Shown here: piece after piece, positions 9,478-16,884 of the stretch
How the letters are laid out: every line of letters starts with the position of its first letter
Position numbering within the stretch: position 1 is the first letter of the stretch
NCBI GenBank assembly: GCA_016188575.1
Contig: JACPHN010000256.1
Span: 1 to 22,178 of the forward strand
Length of the DNA: 22,178 nucleotides
Direction of reading: 5' to 3'
Origin: Candidatus Schekmanbacteria bacterium
Lineage (GTDB): Bacteria; CSSED10-310; JACPHN01
Notes under the pieces: model-generated
What the model was told of the DNA's origin: nothing
Databases searched by the model: none
The model's input: the letters and a program-made list of their open reading frames with translations, nothing else
Position numbers and translations under genes: made by a program

Positions 9478-10103
9478 TAGACATTTCCGTTCCCCTCCGC
9501 CTCGACATGCCGGTCTGGCCAGGCGAAGCGGGCTTTGCTCTCGAGCGCACGCGCAGCCTGGATCGCGGCGATCCCGTGACGAGCTCGCTCCTGCGCTGCA
9601 GCGTCCTCGTCGGCACGCACGTCGATGCGCCCTGCCACTTTGTTTTGGGCGGCGCGGGGGTGGAGAGCCTGCCGCTCGACGTGCTAATTGGTGACGCTGT
9701 CGTCATCGATATCGGCGCGGCGCCGGCGGTCACGGCCCGGACGCTCGACGCCGCCGCCGTGCCGGCGGCAACGCGGCGGCTGCTGATACGGTCCACAAAT
9801 TCCGCGCTGTGGCAGCGGCCGGGCGCGCCATTTGTGCCGGACTATGTCGGCCTCGCACCGGACGCTGCGCACTGGCTCGTCGCTCGGCAGGTGGCGCTGG
9901 TCGGCGTCGATTACCTCTCCGTGCAGCGCTTCGCGGACGATCCGGAAACCCACCGGGTGTTGCTGGGCGCGGGCGTGGTCGTGCTGGAGGGCCTGGATCT
10001 CTCCGCGGCTCCCGCGGGAGCATACGAGCTATATTGCCTGCCCATCAAGCTCGCCGGCGCGGACGGCGCCCCCGCCCGCGCGGTGCTGCGGCCGCGGCGC
10101 TAG
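9471..10103 (+). CDS. Cyclase / kynurenine-formamidase-like metal hydrolase
   Basis: 210 aa, the usual length of the KynB/cyclase family (PF04199), whose members hydrolyse N-formylkynurenine or related amides and lactones at a two-metal site. The N-terminus (IDISVPLRLDMPVWPGE) and GTHVDAPCHF (48-57: H50, D52, H56) are classic, as are GVDYLSV (145-151) and H161 with E173 in THRVLLGAGVVVLEGLDL. In the family the motif reads H-x-G-T-H; here the first His is Leu46, so one metal ligand is missing while the other site (H56, H161, E173) looks intact. ATG 9471 overlaps the methyltransferase stop and has no Shine-Dalgarno sequence. No tryptophan-catabolism genes flank it, so kynurenine itself may not be the substrate. 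Confidence 0.88.
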   Translation: MLIDISVPLRLDMPVWPGEAGFALERTRSLDRGDPVTSSLLRCSVLVGTHVDAPCHFVLGGAGVESLPLDVLIGDAVVIDIGAAPAVTARTLDAAAVPAATRRLLIRSTNSALWQRPGAPFVPDYVGLAPDAAHWLVARQVALVGVDYLSVQRFADDPETHRVLLGAGVVVLEGLDLSAAPAGAYELYCLPIKLAGADGAPARAVLRPRR

Positions 10104-10173
10104 CGGGGGCTACCGCCCGCGCACCTGAAAGTGCGGGCCGAAGCTGTCGCAGTCCGCGGCACGGAGAAACGGA

Positions 10174-11187
10174 ATGGGACCCGCGATCGCAGTCGATTCG
10201 TTGGCCAAGGTGTACGTGGTGCGCCGCCGGGCACCCGGCATGCGCGCGGCCATCCGGCAGCTTTTCGCTCCCCACCGCGAGCTGGTGCACGCGTTGCGCG
10301 GTATCAGCTTCTCGCTGGAGCAGGGTGAGCGCGTCGCGTTTCTCGGGCCGAACGGCGCCGGCAAGTCCACGACGATCAAGCTCCTTTCCGGAATCCTCCA
10401 CCCCACTTCCGGCGCGCTGTCGGTGCTCGGCATGCAGCCCTGGGCGCACCGCCGCCGCCTCGGCTACGACATCGGCACGATCTTCGGCCAGCGATCACAG
10501 CTCTGGTACCACCTCCCGGCGAGCGACACGTTTCGGCTCCTGGCGCGCATCTATGACATGAACGAGCGAGCCTTTCGGCAGCGCCTGTCCTTCCTGGTCT
10601 CGACGTTCGCGATCGCTCACCTCGTGGAAAATCCGGTGCACGCTCTCTCACTCGGCGAGCGGATGCGCTGCGAGCTGGTCGCGAGCCTCCTTCACTCCCC
10701 CAAGGTGCTCTTTCTCGACGAACCGACCATCGGGCTCGACGTCACGGCCAAGGCCGTCATCCGTGACCTCATTCGCGATCAATCCGCGCGCGACGGCACC
10801 ACCGTGCTGCTGACCTCGCACGACACCGGGGACATGGAACGGGTGTGCGACCGCGTCATCATCATCGATGCGGGCGAGCTTGTGCTCGACAAGACCGTGG
10901 GCGAGCTGCGCCGCGGCTACATCAAGAAGAAGATCGTGACGCTCGTCACCGCGGCGCCGGCGCTCGACCTTCGCCTCCCGGGAGTGACCGTCGTCTCCGC
11001 TTCGCCACACCGGGTGGCCCTGGAAGTGGACACCGCGATCACGCCGATCGATGAGCTCGTAGCGGCCGCGATCGCCGCCGCGCGGATCCGGGACCTGACG
11101 GTCACCGATCCCCCCATGGAGGAGGTCATTCGCGCCATCTACCGCGACTCTGCGGAGCTCCGACAAGGCCGGGCAGGGCAACCGTGA
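10174..11187 (+). CDS. ABC-2-type exporter ATP-binding protein (COG4586-like)
   Basis: 337 aa. Walker A is GPNGAGKST (58-66), the Q-loop Q106, the signature LSLGE (158-162), Walker B VLFLDEP (178-184), the D-loop GLD (187-189) and the switch His H216 in TSHD. The FGQRSQLW stretch and LSLGERMR signature are those of the COG4586 class, which pairs with COG4587 and COG3694 permeases and includes the cyanobacterial viologen exporter. A ~100-residue C-terminal extension follows the ATPase core. GGAG (10163-10166) sits 7 nt before ATG 10174. It follows the cyclase gene after 70 nt and overlaps the permease gene by 4 nt (GTGA). Its role is to energise export of a still unknown compound. Confidence 0.95.
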   Translation: MGPAIAVDSLAKVYVVRRRAPGMRAAIRQLFAPHRELVHALRGISFSLEQGERVAFLGPNGAGKSTTIKLLSGILHPTSGALSVLGMQPWAHRRRLGYDIGTIFGQRSQLWYHLPASDTFRLLARIYDMNERAFRQRLSFLVSTFAIAHLVENPVHALSLGERMRCELVASLLHSPKVLFLDEPTIGLDVTAKAVIRDLIRDQSARDGTTVLLTSHDTGDMERVCDRVIIIDAGELVLDKTVGELRRGYIKKKIVTLVTAAPALDLRLPGVTVVSASPHRVALEVDTAITPIDELVAAAIAAARIRDLTVTDPPMEEVIRAIYRDSAELRQGRAGQP

Positions 11188-12014
11188 GCGCTGCTGAAGT
11201 CGCGCCGTCAGGGTTATTCGCGTCGTGGTCGGCGGCTCGGGCCTACCTTCAGGTGGCGCAAATTGCCGCCAAGCAGACCCTGTCGCACCGCGGCGCGCTG
11301 TTCGCCATGGTGGTCTTCTACTTCACGGTCCTGCTGGTGTTTTCGCGCCTGTGGAGCATCGTCATGGCCGCGGGGCACCTGCCCGACTGGCGGCCTGCCG
11401 ACCTCGTCTGGTACCTGGCAATCACCGAATGGGTTGTGCTGTCGCTGCCGCCGATCCACGTGGACATCACGGCGGACGTGCAAAGCGGCGACATCGCCTA
11501 CCACCTGACGCGCCCGCTGTCGTACGCCGGAGCGCGGCTCGCCGAAGCCGCGGGCACCGCGGTCGTCCGCATGATCGCGCTGGCGGTGGCGGGCAGCGCC
11601 CTCGTGCCGGTCCTGACCGGAACGTTGCCGCGCGACCCCTTCGCGGTCGCCGTCGCGTTTCCGCTCGCCCTCCTGGCGGCCGCGGTGCTGTTGACCTACC
11701 AGACGGTGATCGGCCTCAGCGCGCTGTGGTTGCGGGACGCGGCTCCGCTTGCCTGGCTGTGGCAGAAGCTCATGTTCTGCTTCGGAGGTTTGCTGCTACC
11801 ACTCGACATCTATCCCGAGTGGCTGCGCGCCGCCTGCGAATGGACTCCGTTCGCTGCCGCCCTTTACGGCCCGGGACGCCTTGCCTTTGGTTTGGCCGCG
11901 GCGGAGCCGCTCGTGACGGTTTGCCTGTTGCTGGCCTGGGGCGGCGTGGGATTGCTGCTCGTGTCGGGGACGTTCCACCGGGGATTGCGCGTCCTGGACA
12001 TCGGCGGCGGGTAG
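11184..12014 (+). CDS. ABC-2 transporter permease subunit 1 (COG4587-like)
   Basis: 276 aa with about six hydrophobic segments (near residues 36-62, 75-92, 122-146, 153-180, 190-212 and 240-260). The cytoplasmic stretch DVQSGDIAYHLTRPLSY (about residues 98-114) is the conserved loop of this permease family, thought to contact the ATPase. It starts with GTG 11184, overlapping the ATPase stop by 4 nt, which indicates coupled translation. With the next permease it would form a heterodimeric inner-membrane channel. Confidence 0.9.
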   Translation: MSAAEVAPSGLFASWSAARAYLQVAQIAAKQTLSHRGALFAMVVFYFTVLLVFSRLWSIVMAAGHLPDWRPADLVWYLAITEWVVLSLPPIHVDITADVQSGDIAYHLTRPLSYAGARLAEAAGTAVVRMIALAVAGSALVPVLTGTLPRDPFAVAVAFPLALLAAAVLLTYQTVIGLSALWLRDAAPLAWLWQKLMFCFGGLLLPLDIYPEWLRAACEWTPFAAALYGPGRLAFGLAAAEPLVTVCLLLAWGGVGLLLVSGTFHRGLRVLDIGGG

Positions 12015-12019
12015 CGGTC

Positions 12020-12805
12020 ATGAGACTTGGCCTCCGCTTCTACGCGGCCCTGGTGGGCACCAATATCAAGGCATCTTTCGCCTTGCGCGGCGCGTTCTGG
12101 ATGCAGGTGCTGTTCATGTTTCTGAACAACGCGGTGTTCTTCACCGTGTGGCTCATTTTCTTCAACCGGATCGAAGAGGTGGGCGGCTGGCGCCTCGCCG
12201 ACGTCGCGATCCTGTTTGGCACAGTGGCTACCGCGTTTGGCTGCGTCGAGATCTTCGTCGGCGGCACGCGTGATCTGGCTCGGGCCATCGTCGAAGGCGA
12301 GCTGGACGCCGCCCTGACGCAGCCCAAAAGTGTTCTCGTGCAGGCGGTATGCGCGCGGACTCTGACATCCGGATGGGGAGACATTGCCAGCGGGCTCATG
12401 CTGATCGGGGCAACGGGCAGCTTTTCAGCGCACCGCGCCGCCGCGGTGCTGATCGCCGTTGCGGCAAGCTGCTGCGTATTTACGGCGACCGCCGTTATCT
12501 ATCACAGCCTGGCGTTCTGGATCGGACCCATGGACCACCTCGGCCGGCAGATGTGGGAGGCGATGATCACGTTCAGCACCTACCCGCCGCCAATCTTCGA
12601 CGGATTTCTCAAGGTGCTGCTGTTCACGGTGGTGCCTGCCGGATTCATCGGCTATCTACCCGCGGAGCTGGTGAGAAGCTGGTCGTGGACGGGTCTGTTG
12701 GCGGTGGCAGGCGGGGCCGCGGCGTACCTGACCGTGGCGGTAGTGGTGTTTCACGCGGGGTTGCGTCACTACCAATCGGGGAGCCGCTTCGGCGCACGCC
12801 TGTGA
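12020..12805 (+). CDS. ABC-2 transporter permease subunit 2 (COG3694-like)
   Basis: 261 aa. The start is ATG 12020, 5 nt after the previous stop; the frame is open further upstream, but only as a shadow of permease 1. Six hydrophobic segments can be seen. The motif IVEGELDAALTQPKSVLVQ (about residues 91-109) is diagnostic for the second permease of this exporter class. Its stop overlaps the GTG start of the next gene by 4 nt. The three-gene set ATPase, permease 1, permease 2 is in the standard order for this family, so a complete exporter is encoded. Confidence 0.9.
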   Translation: MRLGLRFYAALVGTNIKASFALRGAFWMQVLFMFLNNAVFFTVWLIFFNRIEEVGGWRLADVAILFGTVATAFGCVEIFVGGTRDLARAIVEGELDAALTQPKSVLVQAVCARTLTSGWGDIASGLMLIGATGSFSAHRAAAVLIAVAASCCVFTATAVIYHSLAFWIGPMDHLGRQMWEAMITFSTYPPPIFDGFLKVLLFTVVPAGFIGYLPAELVRSWSWTGLLAVAGGAAAYLTVAVVVFHAGLRHYQSGSRFGARL

Positions 12806-14850
12806 GGAGAAGATGGGGAGCTCGCTGGCTCGCGCTCGCGGCGCCACTGGCGTTCATCGGGGCGATGACCGCGGCGAGCTTCACCGCGCTCACTCAGGCC
12901 GCCATGCCCGAGGGCGACTATGCGGTCAACGCCATGTACGTGCGACAGGCCGCAAAGCTGGAGCTGTTGACGGGGGCGTACTCGCGGTTCGGCTTTCATC
13001 ACCCTGGCCCGCTCGCCTTCTATGCGCTCGCGGTTGCCATGCGCGCCGTGGGCGGCGAGGGGCTGAGCTCGTTACTGCTCGGACAAGGGCTGATCAGTTT
13101 CCTGTGGATGCTCGCAGCAATGTGGATGCTGGTGACGTCGCCGCGGCGCGGGACTGGTGAGGTATTGCTGTTCTGCGCCTGCTGTTGGGCGCTGTTCAGG
13201 CCGCTTGGCTCGCTGTTTCTGTACAATCCGTGGGGACCTGCGCAGGCGGTCTTGCCCGTGCTGTGCGCGGTGCTGGCCGCGCAGCGGGTGGCGCGCGGCG
13301 AGGGCCGAGCGTTGCCGATGCTGCTCGGCGCAACGCTATACGGCGTTTCCGCTCACCTCGGCACCATCCCTGTCCTGTTTTCCGTTGCGACCTGTGCGGT
13401 GGCGGTGGGGTTGCTGCGCCCCCGGCTCTTGTGGCGCACCCCGGCGCGGCGGCGGCGCGCGTGCCTCGTCGCCGCGGTCTCCGCGGCGCTGGCCGCAGTG
13501 GCCGTCGGGCCGCCGCTGGCAGAGGAACTGTCGCGGCCGTGCGGCAACCTCTGCCGACTCCTCGCGGTCGCGGTCGCACCCACCACCGCCGCTCCCCGGG
13601 CGGCCTGGGAGGAAGCGATCGCCGTGGCGAGCCGCGCCTATCTTCCCCGCGCGGCGGTCGGCTGGCTCGGCCCCTGGAGCGTGTTGCTCATCAGCATTCT
13701 CGCGCTGCTACCGGCTCTGCACCGCAACTGGCCGGGGCGGCGATACCGGACCGACTCTCTCATTCTCACCGTGGCCATCGCCGCCGGCCTGATGAGCGCG
13801 GCGAGCGTCCCGGGCGAGGTGCACCGCTACCTGTTCTGGTTCATGCAAGCGCTTGCCGCACTGATGTGGTTTCACTTCGCGCGCTACGGCGTTATTACTC
13901 GGGTCCCGTTGGTGTTGCGCCGCTGGCCCTGGTGGAATCGACTTGCCGCGGCGGGAATGATTCCGCTGTCCGCCGCGGCGGGCGCGGACTATGAGGTCAA
14001 GGTGCCCGTAAACCGAAATCTCCACGCGATCTCGCGCGCACTGCCTCGGACGTGGCCTGGAGGATCGCTGGTCTGGTGGGAGCTCGACGCGGCGGAGGGC
14101 GGGCAGTGGGCGGCGGGGGCAGGTATCGTAAACAACCTTGACGCCCGCGGCGTGGACGTCGCGATCAACCCTGAGTGGGCCTTCATGCTCGGAGAGCGGT
14201 TCGCGCCACCCGCCGGCGGCAGGACAACGCGCACGCCGCTGGTCGTTTCGGAGGCGAATGGCGCCACATCGACGATCCACGCCGGCATGTACAGCGCCGG
14301 CGAGACTACGGTCGAATGGGGCTGGCCGCGAGTGCCGCTGAGAATCGACGCGGGGGCCAGCGCCGGGGTGCTGCCGCGGTGGCGGCGCGTCGCGTTTGCG
14401 GGCGGAGTCTACCCGTTGGCGCGCGGCGCGACGGCTGACATCCGCGTGTTCCTGGGGCCGCTGCCGCCCGGCGCCGAAGGCTCACCACGAAAACCCTCTA
14501 CCTCACTTCCCCGCGCCTGCGGGGAGCGGAACGGAGGGGGGCCCTGTCGCGCCGACATCGAGTCTGCGGTGGATTTGGGACTGCATGGCGTCTTGCGCCT
14601 CCGCGCGGGTCAGGCTTGCCGCCTACAAATCGTGGTCAATGGCCGGCCTCGCGGTATTGCGCCCCTCGGTCCCCACGGCGGAGCGGACACCGCGCTGCCT
14701 TTGGCGCTCGCCGGTTTCGCGTCGTGGCGACTGAACACCCTGTCCCTGGTGCCGAGCGACTGCGCGGTCCCCGGTGCAAGCTGCCCGGCCGTGGGCGACG
14801 CCTGCGGCGGGCTGGCATTCGTATCCCTTGAGCTGACCGTGGTGAGGTAG
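12802..14850 (+). CDS. Large polytopic membrane protein, GT-C glycosyltransferase-like
   Basis: 682 aa, from GTG 12802 (GTGA overlap with the permease stop), beginning VRRRWGARWLALAAPLAF. The first ~390 residues hold about nine or ten hydrophobic segments. Soon after the first segment comes an acidic loop (MPEGDY) and then SRFGFHHPGPLAFYALA (about residues 61-77), an acidic-loop plus HPGP-type motif that I associate with membrane mannosyl/arabinosyl-type GT-C proteins using polyprenyl-phosphate sugars. The last ~290 residues are hydrophilic and beta-rich and probably periplasmic. Near residues 564-580 a REP-like palindrome interrupts the sequence in frame (see the repeat at 14493-14538). Glycosyl transfer is inference; an uncharacterised membrane protein is the safe reading. 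Coupling to the exporter suggests that it acts on the exported compound. Confidence 0.7.
   Translation: MRRRWGARWLALAAPLAFIGAMTAASFTALTQAAMPEGDYAVNAMYVRQAAKLELLTGAYSRFGFHHPGPLAFYALAVAMRAVGGEGLSSLLLGQGLISFLWMLAAMWMLVTSPRRGTGEVLLFCACCWALFRPLGSLFLYNPWGPAQAVLPVLCAVLAAQRVARGEGRALPMLLGATLYGVSAHLGTIPVLFSVATCAVAVGLLRPRLLWRTPARRRRACLVAAVSAALAAVAVGPPLAEELSRPCGNLCRLLAVAVAPTTAAPRAAWEEAIAVASRAYLPRAAVGWLGPWSVLLISILALLPALHRNWPGRRYRTDSLILTVAIAAGLMSAASVPGEVHRYLFWFMQALAALMWFHFARYGVITRVPLVLRRWPWWNRLAAAGMIPLSAAAGADYEVKVPVNRNLHAISRALPRTWPGGSLVWWELDAAEGGQWAAGAGIVNNLDARGVDVAINPEWAFMLGERFAPPAGGRTTRTPLVVSEANGATSTIHAGMYSAGETTVEWGWPRVPLRIDAGASAGVLPRWRRVAFAGGVYPLARGATADIRVFLGPLPPGAEGSPRKPSTSLPRACGERNGGGPCRADIESAVDLGLHGVLRLRAGQACRLQIVVNGRPRGIAPLGPHGGADTALPLALAGFASWRLNTLSLVPSDCAVPGASCPAVGDACGGLAFVSLELTVVR
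14493..14538. repeat. REP-like palindrome inside the membrane-protein gene
   Basis: A perfect 6 bp stem, CCCCGC (14509-14514) and GCGGGG (14519-14524), with GCCT as loop sits within a longer imperfect inverted repeat whose outer arms are CCCTC and GAGGG. It reads in frame as an SPRKPSTSLPRACGER-like string, which differs in style from the surrounding domain. Similar palindromes with flanking C-rich and G-rich arms are usually intergenic in GC-rich genomes. Confidence 0.45.
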
Positions 14851-14977
14851 CCGCTGCACGTATCCCGGGCTGGGGCGTGCGGTCATCGTCGCACCGGTAT
14901 ACTCTGGCGGGCAAGGCAGCGCCGGATCGCCCCCAGGAGGAGCGAAAGCGCGCTCGCAATCCAGAGGAGACAATCGC

Positions 14978-16240
14978 ATGAGTGAGATGCGCGTCGACGG
15001 TTCGCGGCCTACCCTGTCCCCAGTGCCGGTCGAGCTCGCGCCAGACCCCGCCGATTCGCCGTTACAAACAGCGGCAGGGGAGGCGACCCTCCCTGCGGGG
15101 ATCGACGACTACGCCGCGCCGGACCCGTACGGGCTGACCCGACCTCAACCCACGGCGGAGACGGAGCCTGTCGGCGAGCCCCTTGCCCGCGGGTCCGTTG
15201 AAGCGAACAGCGCGGAACCTGCCGTGGAAATCGCCTCGGGCGCCGGTGCAGGGCTGGTGCATCAGCTTGCGCCCGGCGGCGCTGCATTGCGCGAGAGCAT
15301 CGAAGACATCTTCAGTCGTGTTCGCGAGCTGTTTTCTCCCGGCTCCACCGCCGCGCCAACACCCGACCCTTACCCGCCAGCCGCTCCGGCCGCCCCGGCC
15401 GAAACCCCGGTGACGTCCGCGCCAGAGGGGAACCTGCCGGGCGCCACCGTCGCTGAGGAGCCCGCGCCGCCCCGACCTACCGTCCCACCAACGACGCTGA
15501 ACCTGCCGCCGCGCGCCGCCGATGCACCCACCGGCACGGAATTCCTCAGGAGCATCGCCGGCAGATCGCTGCGCGCGCGCGAGGATGCCATCCTGGAGCA
15601 AATCCGCAGCGGCAACGTCCCAAGCTCGCTGCGCACCTTTCGCGACGTCACGTTCGCGGCGACGGCAGCCGATGGCGCGCGGCACGAAGCTCGCTTCCAG
15701 GTGCTGCCCGACTACGTCGCCATCGGCAGCGACGATGACCACGTCTGGGTTCCCCTCACGCCGATGACCGCTCAGCAGCTCGCCGATGAAACCGGAGCTT
15801 CGCTGCCCACGTCGCGCATGGTCGACCGCATCTACGAGCACGCCGACGTTCGCCTCCAGCCGCGGTTTCGGACACCGCATTACTCTATCGCCGAGCACGC
15901 GGCCGTGATCCGCGGCCAGCTCGCAGGGCAAGATGGCAGCGGGATCATCGCCGGTCACAAGAAAGACCTCGTGTTGACCAATCGTCTGGCAAGCCAGCCT
16001 GGCCGGGTCGCCATCTACGGCTGGCATCAGCCGTCCGGGCGGCCGATACAGGGGCTATCTCTGGTGCACCACGAGCAATACCTCGACTACAGCCACGGCG
16101 TCCGTCTCATCGGTCCGACGGTGTGGATCGACGGGCAGGAACAGCCGCTTCAGCAAGTCCTGGCCGATCGAAATCTGGCCACCATGCTGAGTGCCGAAGG
16201 CCCGTTGCGCGCGACGCGACTGCCCAACCGCTGGCGTTGA
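14978..16240 (+). CDS. Uncharacterised protein with disordered Pro/Ala-rich N-half and conserved C-terminal domain
   Basis: 420 aa. AGAGGAGA (14963-14970) lies 7 nt before ATG 14978, and a TATACT -10-like hexamer is at 14898-14903 without a good -35. Residues 1-185 are Pro/Ala/Glu-rich with no Sec or Tat signal, apart from a short amphipathic stretch (IEDIFSRVRELF, 108-119). Residues 187-420 look folded: DYVAIGSDDDHVWVPLTPMTAQQLAD (245-270), MVDRIYEHADV (281-291), GHKKDLVLTNRL (326-337), RVAIYGWHQPSGRPIQ (343-358) and HHEQYLDYSHGVRLI (364-378). I recall similar strings in uncharacterised secreted bacterial proteins, but cannot name the family with confidence. Clustered His, Asp and Lys residues suggest an enzyme. 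It has no obvious operon partner. Confidence 0.8.
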   Translation: MSEMRVDGSRPTLSPVPVELAPDPADSPLQTAAGEATLPAGIDDYAAPDPYGLTRPQPTAETEPVGEPLARGSVEANSAEPAVEIASGAGAGLVHQLAPGGAALRESIEDIFSRVRELFSPGSTAAPTPDPYPPAAPAAPAETPVTSAPEGNLPGATVAEEPAPPRPTVPPTTLNLPPRAADAPTGTEFLRSIAGRSLRAREDAILEQIRSGNVPSSLRTFRDVTFAATAADGARHEARFQVLPDYVAIGSDDDHVWVPLTPMTAQQLADETGASLPTSRMVDRIYEHADVRLQPRFRTPHYSIAEHAAVIRGQLAGQDGSGIIAGHKKDLVLTNRLASQPGRVAIYGWHQPSGRPIQGLSLVHHEQYLDYSHGVRLIGPTVWIDGQEQPLQQVLADRNLATMLSAEGPLRATRLPNRWR

Positions 16241-16246
16241 CATCCT

Positions 16247-16266
16247 CTCGGCCGTGAACGACCGAG
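16247..16266 (+). terminator. Hairpin just after the 14978-16240 gene
   Basis: CTCGG (16247-16251) pairs with CCGAG (16262-16266). A C-A mismatch and an inner CG/CG pair extend the stem to a TGAA loop. It starts 7 nt after the stop codon. It lacks a T run, so its strength as a terminator is doubtful. Confidence 0.25.
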
Positions 16267-16440
16267 CCCCTACCACAAAGCGCCCGTGCCGAATCCCGTC
16301 AACGCGACCCTGTTTCCGCGTCGGGTAGCCATTCGAGGGGCCTCTCGTGCCGTGTTGAATCCATCGTGGCTGGACCATGTCTCCACCATGGCGTCGGATA
16401 TGGCTTTCGCCAGGACTGACGTGCACCGCGGCGCGCGGGA

Positions 16441-16681
16441 TGGAGCACCAACGAACTCCGGGATTGGCCGTACCGCGCGGGATGGAGCACCAACGTATTC
16501 CGGGATTGGCCGTACCGCGCGGGATGGAGCACTAACGTATTCCGGGATTGTCCGTACCGCGCGGGATGGAGCACCACCGGATTCCGGGATTGCCCGTACC
16601 GCGCGGGACGGAGCACCAACGGATTCCGGGATTGGCCGTACCGCGCGGGACGGAGCACCAACGGATTCCGGGATTGGCCGT
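16441..16681. repeat. 42 bp tandem repeat array, about 5.7 copies
   Basis: Units begin at 16441, 16483, 16525, 16567, 16609 and 16651 with an exact 42 bp period; the sixth diverges after 31 nt. A degraded partial unit (16432-16440) precedes the first. Two segments are invariant: TCCGGGATTG (unit positions 17-26) and CCGTACCGCGCGGGA (28-42), the second containing the palindrome CCGCGCGG. Variation is limited to unit positions 1, 9, 11, 14, 16 and 27. Because 42 is a multiple of 3, frames stay open on both strands, which produces spurious 14-residue repeat proteins; most substitutions would change the amino acid, so I treat the array as non-coding. The flanks 16267-16440 and 16693-16870 show no gene. 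There are no spacers, so this is not CRISPR. Confidence 0.9.
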
Positions 16682-16884
16682 TGCCATACGGATCCAGGTG
16701 GCAGGATCGCATCTTGAGGTGATCCGGCATTCCGGCTAGAAGGAGTGTTGCCAGGCCAACCCGGCGGAGCGCTGCACGTCTCGCGCGGCGCGCTCCACGG
16801 GGACGGTCGGTGCCATGCAGGCACGCCGCGTGGCCTGTCCCTCGTGCCGCCGCTCGCAGCGATCGAGCGTGGGGAGGTATGCAG

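Noticed and set aside
12813-13160. ATG 12813 as the start of the gene after permease 2
   Set aside because: It is in another frame that closes at 13160; GTG 12802 gives the long frame with a hydrophobic N-terminus and a GTGA overlap.
16441-16681. CRISPR array
   Set aside because: Units are directly adjacent with no unique spacers, and no cas genes are in the window.
16286-16717. Repeat protein with 14-residue units, and similar frames on the opposite strand (16270-16971)
   Set aside because: A 42 bp period keeps every frame open. Substitutions between units are mostly non-synonymous and there is no start signal, so coding is not supported.
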